This document shows positions 32,011-40,534 of a DNA stretch of 41,100 nt, one piece after another. Numbering within the stretch: position 1 is the stretch's first letter; the number at the start of each line of letters is the position of its first letter. Where the stretch lies: positions 1-41,100 of the forward strand of contig CAZVWW010000006.1 in NCBI GenBank assembly GCA_964631265.1. The letters run 5' to 3'. The notes beneath the pieces were generated by a model. That model made no database searches. It saw nothing but the letters and a program-made list of their open reading frames with translations, and had not been told where the DNA came from. The position numbers and the translations under genes are program-made. This stretch comes from CAZVWW01 sp964631265 (lineage in GTDB: Bacteria > Thermotogota > Thermotogae > MWEM01).

Positions 32011-33538
32011 CGTTTAGATCCAGCATATATCGTCCGAGAATACCTTCCGTTAACCCTTCGGAACTGTTGAACAGTCCAACAACCCTGCCGCCGGAAAGGA
32101 CCATGATCCGATCAGAGATCCGTATGAGTTCGGTGAGGTCAATCGAGTAAAAGAGGACTGATTTCCCCTTGTTTCGCTGATCGATAAGGGTATTCAGAAT
32201 AAAATCCGCCGACGATACATCCATTCCCCGGGTGGGATTCTCCGCCAGGATAATCCCGGCATCCGACGAGATTTCTCTCGCTACCACCGCTTTCTGAATA
32301 TTCCCTCCCGAGAGCTCCCTCATCAGTATTTTTTCGCTGCGATTCGGGTTTTGTGCGGCTATTCCATATCTTTGAATAATAGATTGAACAAACTGACGAA
32401 CCGGTTTTGCTTCAATCAATCCGTTCCGGGAAAAGGGGGCTCTATCTATTTTGTCACTCATCAGATTATCGGCAAGATTCAAATCGATCGCTGAGCCCAT
32501 GTTAATCCTGTCCGAGGGGATCAGGGCAATTCCCGCTTTCCTTGCCGCTTCAGGTGTTAAACCCCTGAAGGGACGGCCGTTGAGAATAAGTCTTCCGCAA
32601 TCGGGTTGTTTTAAACCGAAGAGCAGATGTATCAGATCCTCAGGGCCTTCATGCGATATCCCGGCAAGACCGAGTATCTCCCCCTCTTGCAGAGAGAAGG
32701 AGATGTCTTCCAGTCTATTTCTGCCGGGAGGGATCTTATAACACAACCCTTCCGTCTTTAGAAGTATCTCTCCTGTCGAATCGTTTGTTTTAAGCGAGGT
32801 AAAAGAAGGTTTTGTCTCACTTAACATGCTCTCAATGATCTCATCGGTTTGGATGTTTTCTGCGTCATAACTGTCTTTTACAGTGCCATCTCTCATGATG
32901 GAGACGGTGTCTGATATCTCTTTGACCTCACTCAGTTTATGGGTAATGAAGAGAATCGTTTTACCGTGTTGTCTGAGCCTTTTGAGGGTGTGAAAGAACC
33001 CCCTCTTTTCCTGCGGGGTCAGAATACCGGTTGGTTCGTCGAGTATGATCAGATCGGTCTTTCTGATAAGGGTTTTGATTATCTCAACCCTCTGTTGAAG
33101 GCTCAGGGAAAGGTCTTTCACTCTTGTGTCAAAAGGCAGTGGAAGGTTGAAACTTTCTGTTGCTTCCCGGACCATCTTTCTCTGTTCTTTCTGATCGATT
33201 ATAAACCCTCTCAGGGGCTCCATTCCAAGTGTTATATTCTCCAGGGCCGTCATCGATTGCACCAGTCTGAAATGCTGATGAACCATCCCGACTCCCTTTT
33301 TGATGGCATCCTCGCTTGATTCCGGGGTGTATGACTCTCCCTTGAAGAGCATCCGGCCCTTTGTTGGTCTTATCAGGCCGAAGATAATGTTCATCAGGGT
33401 GGACTTTCCCGCTCCGTTTTCTCCCAGAAGTGTGTGGATCCCGCCTGACTTGATATCAAGGTTAACCGCTTTGTTGGCCCTGATACCGTTGGGATAGATC
33501 TTCCATATGTCCTGGATTCTCAACAGAAAGTTCTCCAT
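31967..33538 (-). CDS. Double ABC ATPase of nucleoside/simple-sugar importer
   Basis: A 523-aa ATPase with two nucleotide-binding domains (YufO/NupO or RbsA layout). The first (about 1-235) is complete: Walker A GENGAGKST, LSLSLQQRVEI as signature, LIILDEPTG as Walker B and ILFITHKL as H-loop. The second (about 255-510) lacks a Walker A (GLAGISHEGPEDL is in that place), which is normal in this class, but has ELSGGNIQKAVVAREI and ENPTRGMDVSS. It powers the two downstream permeases. A BmpA-type substrate-binding protein gene, usually next to this ATPase, is not upstream; the ROK regulator is there instead, 29 bases away. Confidence 0.93.
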   Translation of the reverse strand: MENFLLRIQDIWKIYPNGIRANKAVNLDIKSGGIHTLLGENGAGKSTLMNIIFGLIRPTKGRMLFKGESYTPESSEDAIKKGVGMVHQHFRLVQSMTALENITLGMEPLRGFIIDQKEQRKMVREATESFNLPLPFDTRVKDLSLSLQQRVEIIKTLIRKTDLIILDEPTGILTPQEKRGFFHTLKRLRQHGKTILFITHKLSEVKEISDTVSIMRDGTVKDSYDAENIQTDEIIESMLSETKPSFTSLKTNDSTGEILLKTEGLCYKIPPGRNRLEDISFSLQEGEILGLAGISHEGPEDLIHLLFGLKQPDCGRLILNGRPFRGLTPEAARKAGIALIPSDRINMGSAIDLNLADNLMSDKIDRAPFSRNGLIEAKPVRQFVQSIIQRYGIAAQNPNRSEKILMRELSGGNIQKAVVAREISSDAGIILAENPTRGMDVSSADFILNTLIDQRNKGKSVLFYSIDLTELIRISDRIMVLSGGRVVGLFNSSEGLTEGILGRYMLDLNGDERAKSEKNQHQQ

Positions 33539-33567
33539 CTTCGGTCATTCCTCTTTAAGATAGCTGT

Positions 33568-34614
33568 TTAAAAGACAAAGATGTTTTCCGATCCGCTTGC
33601 TTGGCCCAGGAAATCCCGGCCGACCGATAGCTTTTTCAGATAGAGCGATATACCCAGACTGATCCCGCCCTCAACGACTGATTTTTCTCCGCCCCGGGAT
33701 ATGATTAAGGCAGTCTGATTCTCCTCGTCCATCTGCCATTCACGCGTTACTTTTTCGAAGATTGCCTCTCTCGGCCCGTTAAGGATGATGGCATCGGGCT
33801 GCATTAAAAGGGCGATGTTGTAAAGGGCTGTTTGAAAGGTCTGTATCTGTTCACTCTCTTTTAATCCTGAGAGACGGGTTTCCAATGTTTCACCTGAAAG
33901 TAAGGTTCTGCCCAGTTCCCCGGCACGGCCTTTCCCTCTGTAAAGGTTTCCGTCGATGACGATCCCCATGCCAAGTCCTTCGCCCCAATAGATGCAGACA
34001 AGATTGTTCCATTTCTGTTTGTAGTTGTAACTTTCCCGAACGGCAAGCAGATTGGCATCATTCTCAAAACCGATGATCGAGTCCGGGAACCGCTCTTTGA
34101 TCAAATGGATCACGGAGTTGATATGGAGGTCGTTGAGCCCCGGGAAGGAGAACATCACCATGTTATCCCGGTTGAGATACCCGGACAGTCCGACCACTAT
34201 GATATCAACATCGTCCTTCATATCTCTCAAGTGACAGCTCAAGAGATCAAGGAAATGTTCTCTGTTGAAATGGCTGATGGGTGTTTTTTTAAAATCAATG
34301 ATCTCTCTCGAGAGATTACTGGTGCAAAAGGCCAGGTGATCTTTATCCACCTGTATTGAGAGAATCTTACCCATATTGTAGTTAAATTCGAGGGTATCGG
34401 CCTTTCGACCACGTGTTTTGGTATCGTGTTTTCCGCTCTTTTTGATAAGCGATCCGATATACGGATTGACATTTCGGCTGATCGTCGGGGCACTCAATTT
34501 GAGGTCTTTGACCATCTCGATTTTGGATGATATCCCCATACTGTGCATATATTCAAGGATTCGATACCGGTTGAGGTTTCTCAGTTGTGTGACGCTTTTG
34601 ACGTTTTTCTCCAT
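33568..34614 (-). CDS. ROK-family transcription regulator (degenerate kinase fold)
   Basis: A 348-aa protein with an N-terminal winged helix-turn-helix (about residues 10-60; NRYRILEYMHSMGISSKIEMV and LKLSAPTISRNV) and a ROK/actin-like C-terminal body. The body keeps FENDANLLAVRE and GEGLGMGIVIDGNLYRGKGRAGELG. It lacks DxGGT near its start (ILSIQVDKDHLA instead) and has lost the zinc-binding CxCGxxGC motif that normally follows GEIGH. It is thus a sensor or repressor, not a sugar kinase. It probably controls the ABC importer genes directly downstream, in response to an imported sugar or nucleoside (inference from position). Confidence 0.88.
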   Translation of the reverse strand: MEKNVKSVTQLRNLNRYRILEYMHSMGISSKIEMVKDLKLSAPTISRNVNPYIGSLIKKSGKHDTKTRGRKADTLEFNYNMGKILSIQVDKDHLAFCTSNLSREIIDFKKTPISHFNREHFLDLLSCHLRDMKDDVDIIVVGLSGYLNRDNMVMFSFPGLNDLHINSVIHLIKERFPDSIIGFENDANLLAVRESYNYKQKWNNLVCIYWGEGLGMGIVIDGNLYRGKGRAGELGRTLLSGETLETRLSGLKESEQIQTFQTALYNIALLMQPDAIILNGPREAIFEKVTREWQMDEENQTALIISRGGEKSVVEGGISLGISLYLKKLSVGRDFLGQASGSENIFVF

Positions 34615-34667
34615 ATTGACCTCGGTTTCGTTTGTTGTTATCGTTTTTTATGAATGATCCGGGGCGT

Positions 34668-36200
34668 TCAGTCTTCTTCCGCAAGCGTTGAAAGCGAAAA
34701 GCAGACTCTGAAAAGACTGCCCTTCCCCCACTCACTTTCGAGGGTCATTGTTCCGCCCAGCAGTTCAACCAGTTTTCGGGTTATGGCAAGTCCCAGCCCC
34801 ATTCCCTCGATCTTTTGTGTGGCGCTCAGACGTTCAAACTCTGAGAAGATCTTTTCTTGATCTTCCTCCCGGATGCCCGGACCCGTATCCTCAACATCGA
34901 TACAGAGATTTCCGCTGAACTGATAGGCTGTCAGAGAGACGGTTCCCTCTTCGGTGTATTTATAGGCATTGCCCAGCAGATTGGTGATGATCTGGTTCAT
35001 CCGCTTTTCATCGCTTGTTATCTCCTCGGGTATCTCGTCATCAATGTTTATGTTGAAATCTATTCCGTTACGTCTCAAAACCGGAGTATAGAGATCTTCC
35101 AGCTTTTTGAGGAGTTTCCCGAGGGAGAATTTCTCCTTCACCACTGACAGACGCCCTGATTCCAGTGCGGAGATATCGAGTATATCGTTGATCAGATTTT
35201 TCATGTTCTCGCCGGAGAATTCCATTGTTTCAAGCAGCTCTATCTTCTCAGCATCTCTCTCATCGTATTTTAACAACATGATCAGCCCCAATATGCCGTT
35301 TAATGGCGTTTTCAGGTCATGGGTGATATGCGATACCAGTTTTGTCTTTGCCTCGTTCGCCCTTTGAGCTCTTTGAGTTTCCTCTTTGATTCGTTTGAAC
35401 AACAACTCTTCCGGGTCGGATAACCCGGTTTTGACGATGGATTTGTAGATCAGCCAGAAGGAAATGACCTTCAGAAAATGACCGATGACATTTGAGATGC
35501 CGTAAACACTGATATAAAAGGTGAAGAATATCTCCGCACCCATGGTAAAGAGGATGGACAACAATAGCCATCGGAAGACCACTGGTGACATTTCCCCTCT
35601 TTTTTTGAAGAGAAGAAACAGGACCAGCGCCAGGATAGCGACGATGACATATTCACTGACAACCTTGAAGAGCGTCAGGCCTCCCTCTGCACGGAGACAT
35701 TTCGGGAAAAGTCCCGTGATGATGCTGATGATGATCAATGCGCTGACAAGGACGTAAACAGCTATCACCTTAATGCTCTTCGGCTTTTTGACGTTGAAAA
35801 AGAACAGAAAGGCGATTAGAAGCGATAAGCTCTCCAGATACCGTGTGGCTATCCAGAGCTGTGTTGCCTCCAATGAGGCGAGGTTTATGATATCCATTCC
35901 CTTGTAGGCCAGTGTGTGGAGGAGATCAAATCCGCCTATAAAGAGATAGGCGATACCGATGATAAACAAATAGGAGTTATCGGACAGGAACCTGGAGTTC
36001 CAGGCGATGATAAAGATATTCGTCGCGATGATGATGCTGAACAGCTCAACAAGAAGATGAAAGAGCAGGAAATTCTCAAGACTGAGAATCCACATAAAAA
36101 CCAGAATGGCTGTAAAGAAAATCAGAACCCACCAGTTTTTGGCTTTCTTTTCTGCTGATGTATTTGCTGCATTCATTTTAACGTCCGTTTCTTTCTTCAT
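34668..36200 (-). CDS. MASE3-domain sensor histidine kinase
   Basis: A membrane histidine kinase of about 510 aa. The N-terminal seven to eight helices form a MASE3 sensor domain (FLLFHLLVELFSIIIATNIF, IGIAYLFIGGFDLLHTLAYKG, QLWIATRYLESLSLL). Then come HisKA with the phospho-acceptor in SHITHDLKTPLNGILG and HATPase_c with N-box NLLGNAYKYTEEG, DTGPGI and GMGLGLAITRKLVELLGG. No receiver domain is attached and no regulator gene adjoins. Start is unsure: TTG 36215 (overlapping the DHH stop), ATG 36200 or ATG 36176, the last with GGACG ahead. MASE3 ligands are unknown. Confidence 0.9.
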   Translation of the reverse strand: MKKETDVKMNAANTSAEKKAKNWWVLIFFTAILVFMWILSLENFLLFHLLVELFSIIIATNIFIIAWNSRFLSDNSYLFIIGIAYLFIGGFDLLHTLAYKGMDIINLASLEATQLWIATRYLESLSLLIAFLFFFNVKKPKSIKVIAVYVLVSALIIISIITGLFPKCLRAEGGLTLFKVVSEYVIVAILALVLFLLFKKRGEMSPVVFRWLLLSILFTMGAEIFFTFYISVYGISNVIGHFLKVISFWLIYKSIVKTGLSDPEELLFKRIKEETQRAQRANEAKTKLVSHITHDLKTPLNGILGLIMLLKYDERDAEKIELLETMEFSGENMKNLINDILDISALESGRLSVVKEKFSLGKLLKKLEDLYTPVLRRNGIDFNINIDDEIPEEITSDEKRMNQIITNLLGNAYKYTEEGTVSLTAYQFSGNLCIDVEDTGPGIREEDQEKIFSEFERLSATQKIEGMGLGLAITRKLVELLGGTMTLESEWGKGSLFRVCFSLSTLAEED

Positions 36201-36211
36201 AATGGGCCGGG

Positions 36212-37141
36212 TCAACCGTCAGTTGTGATCTTATCTATCAATTCATTCAACACTCCCGGGGCGTCCTCGTGTTCAACCTGGCATGTTCCGGCATTTTTAT
36301 GACCCCCGCCGCCGTATTGCAGCATCAATTCGCCGACATTGGTTTTGGATGTTCGGTTCAGGATAGACTTCCCGACCGCGAAGACGGTGTTTTGCTTTCT
36401 GAAACCCCACATGATCCTGATGGATATGTTGCATTGGGGAAAAAGGGCGTATTTCAAGAATCTGTTTCCCGCATGAACCGTATCCTCGTTTCTGAAATCG
36501 ATCACAACGAGATTGTCGTATACTTTGGCATTTCTCTTGATCTGTTCTCTCAGAAGCGGTTCCTGCTCGAAATAGAGATCGACCCGCTCTTTTACATCGG
36601 GGAGCTCGAGGATCTCGTCAATCGTGTGGTTCTTGCAATAATCGATCAGGTCCATCATCAGGTTGTAATTGGAGACTCTGAAAGAGTGAAACCTTCCAAG
36701 TCCCGTTCGGGCATCCATGATGAAGTTCAGCAGGACCCAGTTGCGGGGATGAAGGACCTCTTCTTCATTGAATTGTGCTGCATCCCCCTTGTCCACTGCT
36801 GCCATCATATCCGTGGAGATATCTTTGAATCGTTCGGCCCCGCCGTAATAATTGTAAACCACTCTTGCAGCTGACGGGGCATCCGGATCGATGATATGGT
36901 TGTCCTTTTTTCCCACTCTCAGCGTTTCGCTGAGATGATGGTCAAATGCAAGGTGTACCCCTTCAACATAGGGAAGATTTGTTGTGATGTCTCTTGAGCT
37001 GATATCGATCTTCCCGTCCTGCATATCCTTCGGGTGAACAAACTTAATATCGTCGATCATCCCTAGATCTTTGAACAAAACGGCACAAACGAGTCCGTCA
37101 AAATCACTCCGGGTGACCAGTCTGTATTGTTTATCTGCCAT
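36212..37141 (-). CDS. DHH-family phosphoesterase (NrnA/exopolyphosphatase-like)
   Basis: A 309-aa cytoplasmic manganese-type phosphoesterase. The N-terminal DHH domain shows RSDFDGLVCAVLF, then FDHH near residue 88 as the hallmark, DPDAPSAARVVYNYYGG and MAAVDKGDAAQF. The C-terminal DHHA1 domain ends with GGGGHKNAGTCQV, the substrate-binding loop. Short DHH proteins of this type act on nanoRNA, pAp, c-di-AMP products or polyphosphate; the exact substrate is not readable. A TATAAT lies about 30 bases upstream (37169-37174, minus strand), without a good -35. Followed directly by the histidine kinase gene. Confidence 0.88.
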   Translation of the reverse strand: MADKQYRLVTRSDFDGLVCAVLFKDLGMIDDIKFVHPKDMQDGKIDISSRDITTNLPYVEGVHLAFDHHLSETLRVGKKDNHIIDPDAPSAARVVYNYYGGAERFKDISTDMMAAVDKGDAAQFNEEEVLHPRNWVLLNFIMDARTGLGRFHSFRVSNYNLMMDLIDYCKNHTIDEILELPDVKERVDLYFEQEPLLREQIKRNAKVYDNLVVIDFRNEDTVHAGNRFLKYALFPQCNISIRIMWGFRKQNTVFAVGKSILNRTSKTNVGELMLQYGGGGHKNAGTCQVEHEDAPGVLNELIDKITTDG

Positions 37142-37212
37142 ATCCTATCCCACCTGTTCATTTGTTTTATTATAGTTTAACACAAAATGCAAGCCTTTTT
37201 CCTGCTAATGCT

Positions 37213-39372
37213 TCATTCTTCAAGGACCTGCTCGAGGAAGGGGTTCACCAAATCGGGGTCAAACTGGGTTCCTTTGCATTTTATCAGCTCACTCCTGGCC
37301 TGCTCATGCGTCAGCGGATGCCTGTAGGGACGCTTGCTGGTCATCGCATCGTATGAATCGCATACCGTGATCACCCTTGAAAAATAGGGGATCTCCTCGC
37401 CCTTCAAACCATCGGGGTACCCTCTGCCATCAAAAGCCTCGTGATGATGCATTACAATATTCACAATCTCTTCCATTCCCTGAACCTGCGAAATCAGCTC
37501 CGCACTCTTGACCGGATGGGTCTGAATCAGCTCGAATTCCTTGTCGGTGAGAGGCGATATCTTGTTCAGCACACTCTGGGGGACAAAGATCTTCCCGATG
37601 TCGTGCATCAGGGAGGCGTAATAAACACTTCTTTGTTCCTCAGGAGAGGCACCTGTCACTCTTGCCAGTTCGCGTGACCAGTTGGCAACTCTCTCGGAAT
37701 GACCCCTGGTGTATTCGTCGTAGTATTCCAGGGCCTTGACGAGGGTTAAAATGAGCCCCTGTTGAAGCCTTCCTTCTTCCTCCATATACTTTCTCATGCT
37801 GTAAAAGACCGAGAGCATCTTTGAGAAGTTGCGGAGGGTGTCGAGATCGTGTTTGTTGAAGTGTTCACTGCTGGTTTCTTCGATTTCGAGGACGATGTTG
37901 CCGATGATCTCATTCCCCCAGTTGATAGGCGCGATTATGGTTTCTTTGGAGGGGACAATATGTCTTTTGAATCTTTTATACAATTCTTCGGGCATCTTTT
38001 TCTGCTGCTTTTCTTGAAGATGTTTGTACAGCGTTGCCTTCTCAGGAATATAGAGATAAGCAACGGGGATCGAGAGTTCATTGATACGTTCTGCGTCATG
38101 CCCTTCCGCGGTCATAATCTTCAACACACCATCGAGGAAAAGTGAGATATCCCCTGAGCTCGCTTTCGGTATCATGTTTAAAGACAGATTAAAGGCATCA
38201 TCAAGAAATTCGGCCTCGCTTGTCTCAGCCAGTGCCACCTGGCCCATGAGCGAGAGCGCCTGGTTAAGCTGCCGGTTGAGATTCTCCTGATCCTTGTAAG
38301 CTGTTTCCAACTCCTTGTTAATACTCAGAATCTCCTCGTTGTTCGCATTCAACTCTTCGTTGTATTCTTTAAGGTCTTCGTTTACCCTTTGAAGTTCGAC
38401 GTTCTTCTCGGCAAGCAGTTTTTCCTGTTCTTTGAGTCTTGAGATATCCGTATGGGTGCCGATCATTCTGACGGGTTTGCCTCCAGCGTCCCGTTCCATG
38501 ACCCTTCCCCGGCCCAGAATCCATTTCCATTTCCCGTCTTTGGTTTTCAGGCGAAATTCAACCGCATAACTGTCTTTTCGTTCGTTTATATGCTCGTTGA
38601 TCACCTTTTGAGCCTTTTCAAGATCCGCAGGATGCATCAGTTTTTTCCATGTCTGGAAGGAATCTTCAAACTCATCGGGATCATAGCCGAGCATGGTGTA
38701 GTATCTGTCACTGAAAAAGGCCTTTCCCGTCTGTAAATCCCAATCCCAAATACCATCATGAGTCGCTTCGAGTGCCATTTGAAAACGCTTCTGGTTTACC
38801 TCAAGCTCTCTCTGTATCGAATCGATTGTCTCCTGGGCTTCAAGATAATAAAGGCTGAAGGCGATCTTGGAGATGAAATCTTCCATGATCTTCCGGGTCT
38901 TTTCATCGAGATACCAGCTTGGATCGAGACGGATGCAGATGGAACCATAAGTCTTCGCCCCGTATGTGAGCGGGGATACATAAGAGGTGGTTTCGCCGTA
39001 AACCTTGTACCAGGGACATGAGGATTTCACGACATGTCTGATGAAAGGGTCTTCTTTGTTTTTCATGGAGTCTTTCACACAACTGTTGAAACCCGTTCTC
39101 TCATCTTTTGCAATAACTCTTTCCCCGTTTTCATCCAGCCACGCGGCAGTTTGTGCCACACGATTGGTTTTCTTGTCCATGAGTCGCTCAAATAACATGG
39201 CTGAGAATCTTTGAGGATCTACTAAAGACTCCACAAGCCTTTCAGGGAATTCATCCGTCTCTGGCATGTTTTTAATGATCTCTTCCACTTTTATGTGAGC
39301 GTTGAGGATGAGTTCCAGCTGCTCATTTTGTTTTTTTAAACGTTGGAATGTATCGTTTTTCTTTTCTTCCAC
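37213..39372 (-). CDS. GAF - PAS - GAF - HD-GYP c-di-GMP phosphodiesterase
   Basis: A 719-aa cytoplasmic signalling protein. Layout: N-terminal GAF-like region with a coiled-coil lead (about 1-190), PAS domain with DGIWDWDLQTGKAFFSDRYYTMLGY and a PAC end GTHTDISRLKEQE (about 200-325), a long coiled coil (325-375), a second GAF-like region (375-530), then HD-GYP with HD at 590-591 (SLMHDIGKIFVP) and HHHEAFDGRGYP with GYP at 651-653. It should cleave c-di-GMP to pGpG or GMP on a cytoplasmic signal. The GTG start has AGGATGG ahead. No membrane segment. With the GGDEF protein at 3.8 kb it makes an opposing pair. Confidence 0.92.
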   Translation of the reverse strand: MEEKKNDTFQRLKKQNEQLELILNAHIKVEEIIKNMPETDEFPERLVESLVDPQRFSAMLFERLMDKKTNRVAQTAAWLDENGERVIAKDERTGFNSCVKDSMKNKEDPFIRHVVKSSCPWYKVYGETTSYVSPLTYGAKTYGSICIRLDPSWYLDEKTRKIMEDFISKIAFSLYYLEAQETIDSIQRELEVNQKRFQMALEATHDGIWDWDLQTGKAFFSDRYYTMLGYDPDEFEDSFQTWKKLMHPADLEKAQKVINEHINERKDSYAVEFRLKTKDGKWKWILGRGRVMERDAGGKPVRMIGTHTDISRLKEQEKLLAEKNVELQRVNEDLKEYNEELNANNEEILSINKELETAYKDQENLNRQLNQALSLMGQVALAETSEAEFLDDAFNLSLNMIPKASSGDISLFLDGVLKIMTAEGHDAERINELSIPVAYLYIPEKATLYKHLQEKQQKKMPEELYKRFKRHIVPSKETIIAPINWGNEIIGNIVLEIEETSSEHFNKHDLDTLRNFSKMLSVFYSMRKYMEEEGRLQQGLILTLVKALEYYDEYTRGHSERVANWSRELARVTGASPEEQRSVYYASLMHDIGKIFVPQSVLNKISPLTDKEFELIQTHPVKSAELISQVQGMEEIVNIVMHHHEAFDGRGYPDGLKGEEIPYFSRVITVCDSYDAMTSKRPYRHPLTHEQARSELIKCKGTQFDPDLVNPFLEQVLEE

Positions 39373-39420
39373 AAAACCATCCTATATGTTAACGGTTTTA
39401 TTCTGAAAAAGCACAATAGT

Positions 39421-39429
39421 ATTATAACA
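39421..39429 (-). promoter_or_regulatory. Extended -10 promoter of the HD-GYP gene
   Basis: The minus strand reads TGTTATAAT with a perfect -10, about 49 bases before the GTG start. A -35 match is absent. Confidence 0.5.
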
Positions 39430-39544
39430 CAATTTGACAGTTGCGCCCATATAATCAATACATAAGGACAAGAATATGACATCCTTGTCCTCATCGAAAC
39501 TGGTCAAGCGCTACCACAGACTTACTCCAACTTTCCGATCCTTG

Positions 39545-39916
39545 CTATTTCTGATAAGCCTCGCCTTCAACTGTTATGGTCTCTCTTCCAATAATAGGGA
39601 CAAAGTAGCTGATGACAAAATCAAAGAAAGTGTACCCCTCGATTATCTTGACATCCTTTGCAAAATCCGCCTTGTATGGTGCCAGCCCGGTCCTTATCAG
39701 CTCATCCAGTTTGAGATTGGTGTCGTTCAGGTTCAGCAGCATCGGACTGATAACATACCAGAGTTCCTTCGATTCTGAGAAGCTGCCGACCGGTTGCCCC
39801 GAGGCCTCCGGAAAATAACCGAGATTTCCGTCCTGCGACTGGAAGATAACGGAACAACTCGTGAACGTCATAATCAGAGCGACTAAGATTGATGCTAAGA
39901 TGATCTTTTTCAACAT
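39545..39916 (-). CDS. Small lipoprotein of unknown function
   Basis: A 123-aa protein with a lipoprotein signal: MLKKIILAS, a hydrophobic stretch, and TFTSC as lipobox with Cys at 21. SD AAGGGGGAA precedes the ATG. The mature part has a Gly/Ser-rich start, then a segment ELWYVISPMLLNLNDTNLKLDEL and a hydrophobic stretch YTFFDFVISYFVPIIGRETI that ends like an amphipathic membrane-near strand or helix. No family recognised. It follows the signal-peptide gene after 36 bases in the same direction, so the two could be envelope partners. Confidence 0.75.
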   Translation of the reverse strand: MLKKIILASILVALIMTFTSCSVIFQSQDGNLGYFPEASGQPVGSFSESKELWYVISPMLLNLNDTNLKLDELIRTGLAPYKADFAKDVKIIEGYTFFDFVISYFVPIIGRETITVEGEAYQK

Positions 39917-39952
39917 AAAAATTCCCCCTTAGAATTTATTGTTTGGTAAACA

Positions 39953-40465
39953 CTAATCAGTGATGAGAGGATAAACACCTGCGCTATATGACAGGCAGAA
40001 AAAAGGCTTCCATCCATATTGCACACCTACACCCAGTTGTATACCGCTTATGGAAGAAACCGGAACAAATACCTCTGCCTTTGCCGACGCATCGACATAA
40101 TCCAGTCCCATTTTCAAGTCCCCGATAAGATACAACCCGAATGCTTTGGCGTGAGCGCTGTTTAAAAACTCAAATATCTTTAATTCTATTCCTCCGTTTA
40201 TATAATACTTGGATAATTCATACATCCCCGCTCCCGCACGAAATCTCAGAGGATCTGAAAATTCGGGGCCGTAAATGAAAATGAGATTGATATTGTTGTC
40301 AGACAGATAGTCTTTTTCTCTTGCAGATTGCACGATATCGTTCTTTTGGAACTCAAGCGACAGCCCGGTGTAATTTTGACTGTAATCAGCTGAAAACAGG
40401 CTGGGCAACATACAAAAAAGAAACAGGACAACTATCAAAAGCGTTCTCGGGTATCTGTTATTCAT
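39953..40465 (-). CDS. Exported protein, possible small outer-membrane barrel
   Basis: ATG at 40465 is chosen because the signal peptide begins there (MNNRYPRTLLIVVLFLFCMLPSLFS) and GGTGAT precedes it. The 170-aa product has a mature part of alternating strands: YTGLSLEFQKNDI, NINLIFIYGPE, LRFRAGAGMYEL, YINGGIELKIFEF, FGLYLIGDLKMGLDY, GIQLGVGVQYGW and FFCLSYSAGVYPL. The strands alternate hydrophobic and polar residues, compatible with an eight-stranded outer-membrane beta-barrel. The chain ends in Asp rather than a C-terminal Phe, so a standard BAM signal is not present. Family unknown. Confidence 0.7.
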   Translation of the reverse strand: MNNRYPRTLLIVVLFLFCMLPSLFSADYSQNYTGLSLEFQKNDIVQSAREKDYLSDNNINLIFIYGPEFSDPLRFRAGAGMYELSKYYINGGIELKIFEFLNSAHAKAFGLYLIGDLKMGLDYVDASAKAEVFVPVSSISGIQLGVGVQYGWKPFFCLSYSAGVYPLITD

Positions 40466-40485
40466 AGTGTGGTTATCACCATTCA

Positions 40486-40494
40486 ATTTTACCA
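40486..40494 (-). promoter_or_regulatory. Weak extended -10 promoter candidate
   Basis: The minus strand reads TGGTAAAAT, 21 bases before the ATG at 40465. This gives a very short leader, so it is tentative. Confidence 0.3.
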
Positions 40495-40534
40495 TATTTT
40501 AAGGATTAATTAAAACACATCTCGCCGTGTCTTC

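Noticed and set aside
39434..39455. TTGACA followed by TATAAT on the plus strand
   Set aside because: The two boxes are only about 10 bases apart, too close for a sigma-70 promoter, and no plus-strand gene follows.
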